A stretch of 64,000 nt of DNA. It comes from Lasiodiplodia sp. COLG20. Taxonomy: Eukaryota; Ascomycota; Dothideomycetes; Botryosphaeriales; Botryosphaeriaceae. The stretch spans positions 3,286,001 through 3,350,000 of the forward strand of contig VNWV01000001.1 in the NCBI GenBank assembly GCA_009801085.1, read 5' to 3'. The notes beneath the pieces were generated by a model that was not told where the DNA came from, ran no database searches, and saw only the letters and a list, made by a program, of their open reading frames with translations. The translations under genes and the position numbers were made by a program. Shown one piece after another: positions 58,901 through 64,000 of the stretch; within the stretch, counting starts at the first letter, position 1; each line of letters begins with the position of its first letter.

Positions 58901-59574
58901 ATAGCGCGATAATTAACTAAAACGATTTAAAAAAAGACGCGTAAATTACTATAATTAATTAATACGTCGTATATATTACTATACTAACTATAATAAATAA
59001 AAGTATAAAATAATATATTACTAAAAACTATTAAATTTATTTATAACGCTATTTACGCGTATTTTACGCGCGCGAAAATTTAAAATATAATTTATATAAT
59101 AGTAGTAGTAGTAGCGACGCTTAAAGAATAAAATTCTTTTAATAAATAATAATACTAGTAAAAAGAACGATAATAAAAAAAAACTCTAATAAAAACTCTA
59201 GTAAGTAAAAAGACTTTAGAAAAATTACTAAATATATATATTTTTACCGTACGTAGTTTTTATTATCTTATTTAGCTAGACTATATCTAGACTATTTACG
59301 AGTCGTTTAGACCGTTTAGACTATTTATACTATTAGTAAATCGTATAAATCGCTTATTTAGTCGCTTATCTAGATTATTTAAGCGAGAGTTACGATGCTT
59401 AGTATAGTATTAAATCGTATTTTATACTCGAGTATAAAATATAACTTATATAAAATTACTATTTTTCTTACTTCTTTATATATTTATTACTTATAATTAA
59501 TAAAAACGGCTTAAGAGATACGACTTACGTAAATATTTTATAAAAGATAAATAAATACTTCTCTTTTTTTTTCT

Positions 59575-59735
59575 AGCGTATATATAAGAGATATATTTAG
59601 ATCGCGTATATATATAAAAGATATATTTAGATCGTCTTATATAAGATAATCTAAATATATTTTTATATATATATATATATAATCTAAATATATCTTTTAT
59701 ATATCTACGCGATTTAAATATATCTTTTATACTCT
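59575..59735. repeat. Inverted AT-rich repeat
   Basis: AGATATATTTAGATCGCGTATATATA on the left is mirrored by TATATATC.ACGCGATTTAAATATATC on the right around TATATA runs. It could form a cruciform. Origin unknown. Confidence 0.6.
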
Positions 59736-59910
59736 TCTTTACTTATTACTATTTAAGATATTATAGTCGATTACTAGTCGTTTATAAGTTAATCTTTATA
59801 GTAGACTTAATAGTACGAGCTTATCTAATATTATTAGTATTATTATTATTACTAACTTATCTAGTATTATTATTATAGTTACTAGTAGTAGTAAACGTAT
59901 TAGTAAATTT

Positions 59911-60011
59911 AATATTATATCTACTAACTTATCTAGTATTATATCTACTAACTTATCTAGTATTATATCTACTAACTTATCTAATATTATATCTACTACT
60001 ACTACTACTAC
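59911..60011 (+). repeat. 24-bp tandem repeat, about four copies
   Basis: Unit AGTATTATATCTACTAACTT plus ATCT, starting at 59911, 59935, 59959 and 59983, then running into a CTA repeat. The 24-bp period gives an 8-residue in-frame protein repeat (TNLSSIIS). Confidence 0.85.
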
Positions 60012-62312
60012 TAGTCTAGATAAAGACGTCTACGGCGATAATAATAATAGCGAGAATATTATTAAAGTAGTAGTTATTTAGTATTAAAGAGTACTTATTT
60101 AAGTTTTATCTTTAATAACGCGATTAATCGTAAGATTAATATTATTTTTAATACTACTAAAGTTTTTATTAGTATTATTATTTACTAGAAGGTTCTTATT
60201 ATTCTTATCGTCGATTTTATTTAGATTTTTATTCGAGTTCTCGTTCTTATCTAGATTTTTATTAATATTATTATTTACTAAAACATTTTTATCGCTAGTT
60301 TAATTACTAACTCGATTACTAGTCTAATTACTAGTCTTACTAGTATTTTCTTTCTTACTAGTATTTTCTTCGTCGTAATCGTTATCGCTAGTATTATTAT
60401 TTACTAAAACGCTTTTATTTAAACGTCTATAGCGTCGCGTAATACGCGTAAAAGCTTTCTACTATTACTATTACTACTATCGTTCTACTTAAGAACGCGC
60501 TATTACGCGTATAAATAATATTTTAAATAGATTTAGTAGTTCTTAATAATAAGCCGCGTTATACTTCTACTTATCGTAATTACTATAGTAATAAATACGG
60601 CTTATTAGTTAATTATAGCGGCTTACGCGCTTTTTTTTAAATTATTCTAGACGTTACGTTATTACTAAAGATAGTACTAGTTTAGTAGTAAGATTTTTAG
60701 TAATAATTAGCTATAAAGGTTTTACGTACGTCTATTAATAGTTTTAAAAATAGTAGTTAATACTAGTAATAAGACTAATCTTTTAAGTTACGTTTCTTTT
60801 ATATTTTAGAAGACGGCTTTTAAGTAATCTAGTAAAGTTAATTATATAAGAGTAGACTAATATTCGATTTTAGTAGTTAAGATACGTATATACTACTTTA
60901 GAAAAGTAATATTTATTCTTATTTTAGTCGCTAATATTTACTAAATATTTCTTATTATACTTTAGATCTATAATAATAGTTTTTATATTACTTAAGAGTA
61001 TTACGCGTATATAAACGAACTTCTAAATTATTTTATAGTAGAGCTTATATATAAATATTATAATACTTTATATAGAGTGTACTAGTATAGATTAGTAACG
61101 CGCGAAACGTTTTATAACGTATAGATAAATTCTTTAAAATAGAATAAGCGATAGATCTTTACGAATACTCTTAATTAAGAAGTTAAAAGACTTAATAACG
61201 TTATTTATTATTTACTTAAATTAGTAAAATTTATCTAGTTAAAAGTAGCGCGTCTAGTACTTTAGTAATATATTACTAAGATAGATAATATAGTTACTAT
61301 TATATATAGTAAGCTCGGCTATAAGATAATTAAAATAGCGTCTCTTAGTTATATATACTAGCTTATTAAATAATACTTCGTATATTTTATTAAATTTATT
61401 TTATACGTTCTTTACTATATAATTAACGTAGTAGTATTAGTAGATAAGTAGTAGATAGTCTTTAATAGCTTTTAAAAGCGAAGTATTACGATCGTTTATA
61501 ATATTTATCTATATACTATTAGCTATTTACTATTTATCGTAGCGATTATAGCGGTAAGTTATAAAAGTCGTTACTATAATCGTTACTATAGCCGTTAGTA
61601 GTAGTCGTAGTAATAGTTATAGTAACGATTATAGTATATTACTAATCTTTAAGCTATTAAATTATAATATATTATTAGTATTAAGCTTCGTATAGCGGCT
61701 AAAATCGCGTATAAATAACGTCTAGTATTTATCTATCTTATCTAGATATAAATTCTAAATAATAAATAAAATCTCGTTATTATAGTTCTTCGCCGTAGTA
61801 ATAAATATATATATATTATATTTAGAGCGATAAAAGATTAAATTAAGTAAAAAAACTAATTTTATATAGTTAAAGATATAGAGAGTCGTAATAAACGCGT
61901 AAAAGTAGCTCTTAAATAGACGAATCTCTATACTACTATTAATACTATTACTATTAGTCTTATTAGCGTTAAGATTAGTAAAATAGTAGTAGATAAAGAT
62001 ATTATATCTATAGTAGATATTAATAGCGATTACTATTAGAAAGATTATCTCTTATAATAATATAGATATTTTAGTATACGTTTAAGACTTATTACTATAC
62101 GTAGATTTATATACGTATTATTTTACGCGTCGTATCTACTTAGCGTTTATAGTAGTACTATACGTTATACGAAGAGTATTCTAAAAAGTTTATATAGTTA
62201 TACGGTCGTTAATATTAACTATTAGAATAATCTTTATAGTAATATACGCCGCTAAGATATTTACTAGACGCTTCGTATAGTAGAGAGATTTAAGATATTT
62301 ATAATTAACTAA

Positions 62313-62321
62313 ATACGTTAT
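62313..62321. repeat. 9-bp target duplication of the MITE at 62322
   Basis: ATACGTTAT here is repeated exactly at 62790-62798. Confidence 0.85.
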
Positions 62322-62789
62322 AAAGTAAATATAAAATCGTATATATTTAGTAGCTACTCGGTCTAAATAGTATACCTAAATCTAAATAGTATATATTTAA
62401 AATTTTATAATAACGTAAAACCCTTAACATAATAAGAAATATAGATATTTTTTAATATATATAATACTATTAAGACTTAAATTTACTAATTCTAATAAAA
62501 AATAAAAAAATTTATAATAAAAATATCGACTTATTTAGCTAAAAAGATTTTTAAAATCGACTTTTTTTTTCGCGTAAGAAAATATTAATAAAGACTAAAA
62601 TTTAATTATTTTTTTTATCTTTTTATAATAGTAAGAAGGCTAAAGAATAGTATTTACTATAAAAATATTTTTTATCTACGTAAAAACGTTGGCGTTTTAG
62701 AAAAAAAAATTTTAATATATACTATTTAGATTCGGGTGTACTATTTAAACTAGATAGCTACTAAATATATACGATTTTATATTTATTCT
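62322..62789 (+). mobile_element. Complete MITE copy (reference copy)
   Basis: 468 bp with about 75-bp terminal inverted repeats. The left end is AAAGTAAATATAAAATCG; the right end read in reverse is AGAATAAATATAAAATCG. The first four bases vary only as A/G between copies, suggesting an ancestral GGGG end. TAAATAGTATA-type motifs recur in both ends. No coding capacity. Exact 9-bp duplication and long inverted repeats are traits of Mutator-like non-autonomous elements. It interrupts the 58.9-64 kb region. Confidence 0.88.
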
Positions 62790-62798
62790 ATACGTTAT

Positions 62799-64000
62799 TT
62801 TTATAATTCTCTTTTTATTTATAGCGGCGCGAAAGTAGAATAGATATTTAGTAGTATAGTAATTAATATTAAAGCGTTTAGTATTATTATTATAAGCTAG
62901 ACGTATTATTTTATCGACGTCGCTAATAGTAAAAACGAAGACTTCTCTAGCGACTATAAGATCTAGATAAATCGTATTAATAGTAAAGAAAAAGATTCGA
63001 TAGTTCTAGTTTTAGTTCTAGTTCTAGTTCTAGTTAGTACTTACGCTAGTATTAGTAGTAGTAGCGACGACGACGGCGGCGTAGATCGAGAGTAGTAGTA
63101 AAGAAGTAAAAGTTAAAAAGAGATATAAAAAACGCGATATAGTAGATCTTTATTTAAATAGAACTAACGTATAAAATTAGCTACGATTTATTTTAATTTT
63201 TAATAGAGTTCTTAAAATACGCTTTAGATAGAAGTAGACGACTACTTATATTAATATTATACTTCGTATAGACTATTTATTAAGCGATTTAGCTACGTTT
63301 AGTATAACTACTAACTAGATAACGTCTACGCCGTCTTATCTAGTACTTACGCTATTTTACTAGTATTTACGCCGTTTTATCTAGTACTTACGCCGCTTTA
63401 CTAATACTTACGTCGTCTCTTATATAGTTTAATACGATTTTATTAATATCTATATAGTCTAACGCTACGTCGCTAAAACTTACGCCGCCTTATACTAGTA
63501 ATTTACTATCGCTAAATAAGATAATTAACTATAACTTTAAACGTAGTAAGTAGAAAAATATATATATTTAGACTAGATATATATATTTAGAGTTTTCGTA
63601 ATAAAAAATATATATATTTAGTAATAGTTCTAAAGACTTTAGTAACGATAAAAAAAATCTTTTAATAAATAATAATATTAATAAAAAGAATAATAATAAA
63701 GAAAATAACTTTAATAATACTACTAAAAGCGTAATTAATATTAAAAGAATAATTAATTATATAATTAAAATTAATATTAGTAGCGAGAATAATATTAGTA
63801 AAAATAATAACTAAAATAATACTACTTAGCTAAAAGATAATAATATTCTTAAATAATAAATATATAATTTATAACTAACGCGCGTAGCTATTACTATTAC
63901 TTTAATAATATTTTTATTATTATTATTATTTTAATCGTCGCTATTATTACTATTATAAACTCTATTATTTAGACTAGTAGTAGTAGTAGTAGTAAATATA
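62799..64000 (+). pseudogene. Continuation of the degenerate coding-like region
   Basis: An acidic/Ser-rich readable stretch lies at about 62.9-63.1 kb (a VLVLVLVLV run, then SSSDDDGG). A tandem repeat is at 63327-63428. From 63.55 kb, AATATATATATTTAGA and AATCTTTTAATAAATAATAAT text resembles 59.12-59.25 kb, so the region itself contains a diverged internal duplication. It runs off the window. Function unknown. Confidence 0.4.
63327..63428. repeat. 20/21-bp tandem repeat, five copies
   Basis: Unit TACGCCGTTTTATCTAGTAC. Starts at 63327, 63348, 63368, 63389 and 63409, with period alternating 21 and 20. Confidence 0.82.

Larger units (their letters stand above)
58900..62312 (+). pseudogene. Degenerate coding-like region, unidentified repeat
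   Basis: Several plus-strand frames stay readable between RIP-type stops, for example around 59.9-60.1 kb (NLSSIIST repeats, then DKDVYGDNNNSE), 61.0-61.6 kb and 61.85-62.3 kb. The composition (Asp/Ser-rich start, basic/aromatic later) looks like protein, not random AT-rich DNA. There is no RT, transposase or helicase motif that I can name. RIP targets repeats, so it should be a multicopy element or gene family. Confidence 0.45.

Noticed and set aside
59575..59735. Telomere or replication-origin signal
   Set aside because: There is no TTAGGG-type repeat anywhere in the window, and the TATATA inverted repeats are common in RIP-mutated DNA. A centromere cannot be shown from sequence alone.
59911..60011. 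CRISPR-like array
   Set aside because: The units are directly contiguous with no spacers and keep a 24-bp coding period. It is a simple tandem repeat in fungal DNA.
1..64000. tRNA or rRNA genes
   Set aside because: I looked for paired arms with TTC and box motifs and for conserved rRNA segments and saw none. A covariance-model scan would be needed to exclude them fully.

Overview
The window looks like a filamentous ascomycete (Pezizomycotina) chromosome segment. Two points support this: intron-poor genes with eukaryote-style low-complexity proteins, and a 57-kb block with the signature of repeat-induced point mutation (RIP). In that block CpA and its complement TpG are almost absent, replaced by TpA, while C survives mainly before C, G or T. 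I cannot name the species.

Layout. 1-6,540 is ordinary sequence with two minus-strand genes: a long coiled-coil protein (713-2971) and a disordered protein with a perfect-looking ubiquitin-interacting-motif match, a possible N-myristoylation start and a C-terminal Cys cluster (3787-5880). From about 6,600 to the end everything is RIP-mutated repeat DNA with no intact gene.

The main result is that 7,070-52,872 is one deeply nested stack of transposons that can be read layer by layer. A short terminal-inverted-repeat element (7070-7122 plus 52465-52872) was split by a Ty3/Gypsy element, here called G2 (7123-52459, 767-bp LTRs, 5-bp target duplication GTACG). G2 was split by a second Gypsy element, G1 (8572-45980, 415-bp LTRs, duplication TTACG). 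Inside G1 lie minus-strand G2 material (12817-37594), another G1 copy (37595-43712), part of a minus-strand G1 copy (16516-17537), a third, longer chromodomain-type Gypsy element G4 (25289-~34403), a nearly complete minus-strand G1 element (17538-25288), and a solo G2 LTR inside that (23752-24505). RIP is heaviest outside and lightest in the centre, as expected for successive insertions. The missing parts and mismatched target duplications of the inner layers fit one deletion by recombination between two copies of the central G1 element.

G4 carries a long degenerate reading frame (about 30.9-33.65 kb) between the integrase/chromodomain and the 3' LTR that I do not recognise.

52,873-64,000 is very AT-rich. 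It holds several copies of the short inverted-repeat family (about 450-475 bp, 9-bp target duplications, repeated ACTAAATAGTATATA motifs in both ends, Mutator-like by these traits). It also has other inverted and tandem repeats and a degenerate coding-like region (about 58.9-64.0 kb) that I could not identify.
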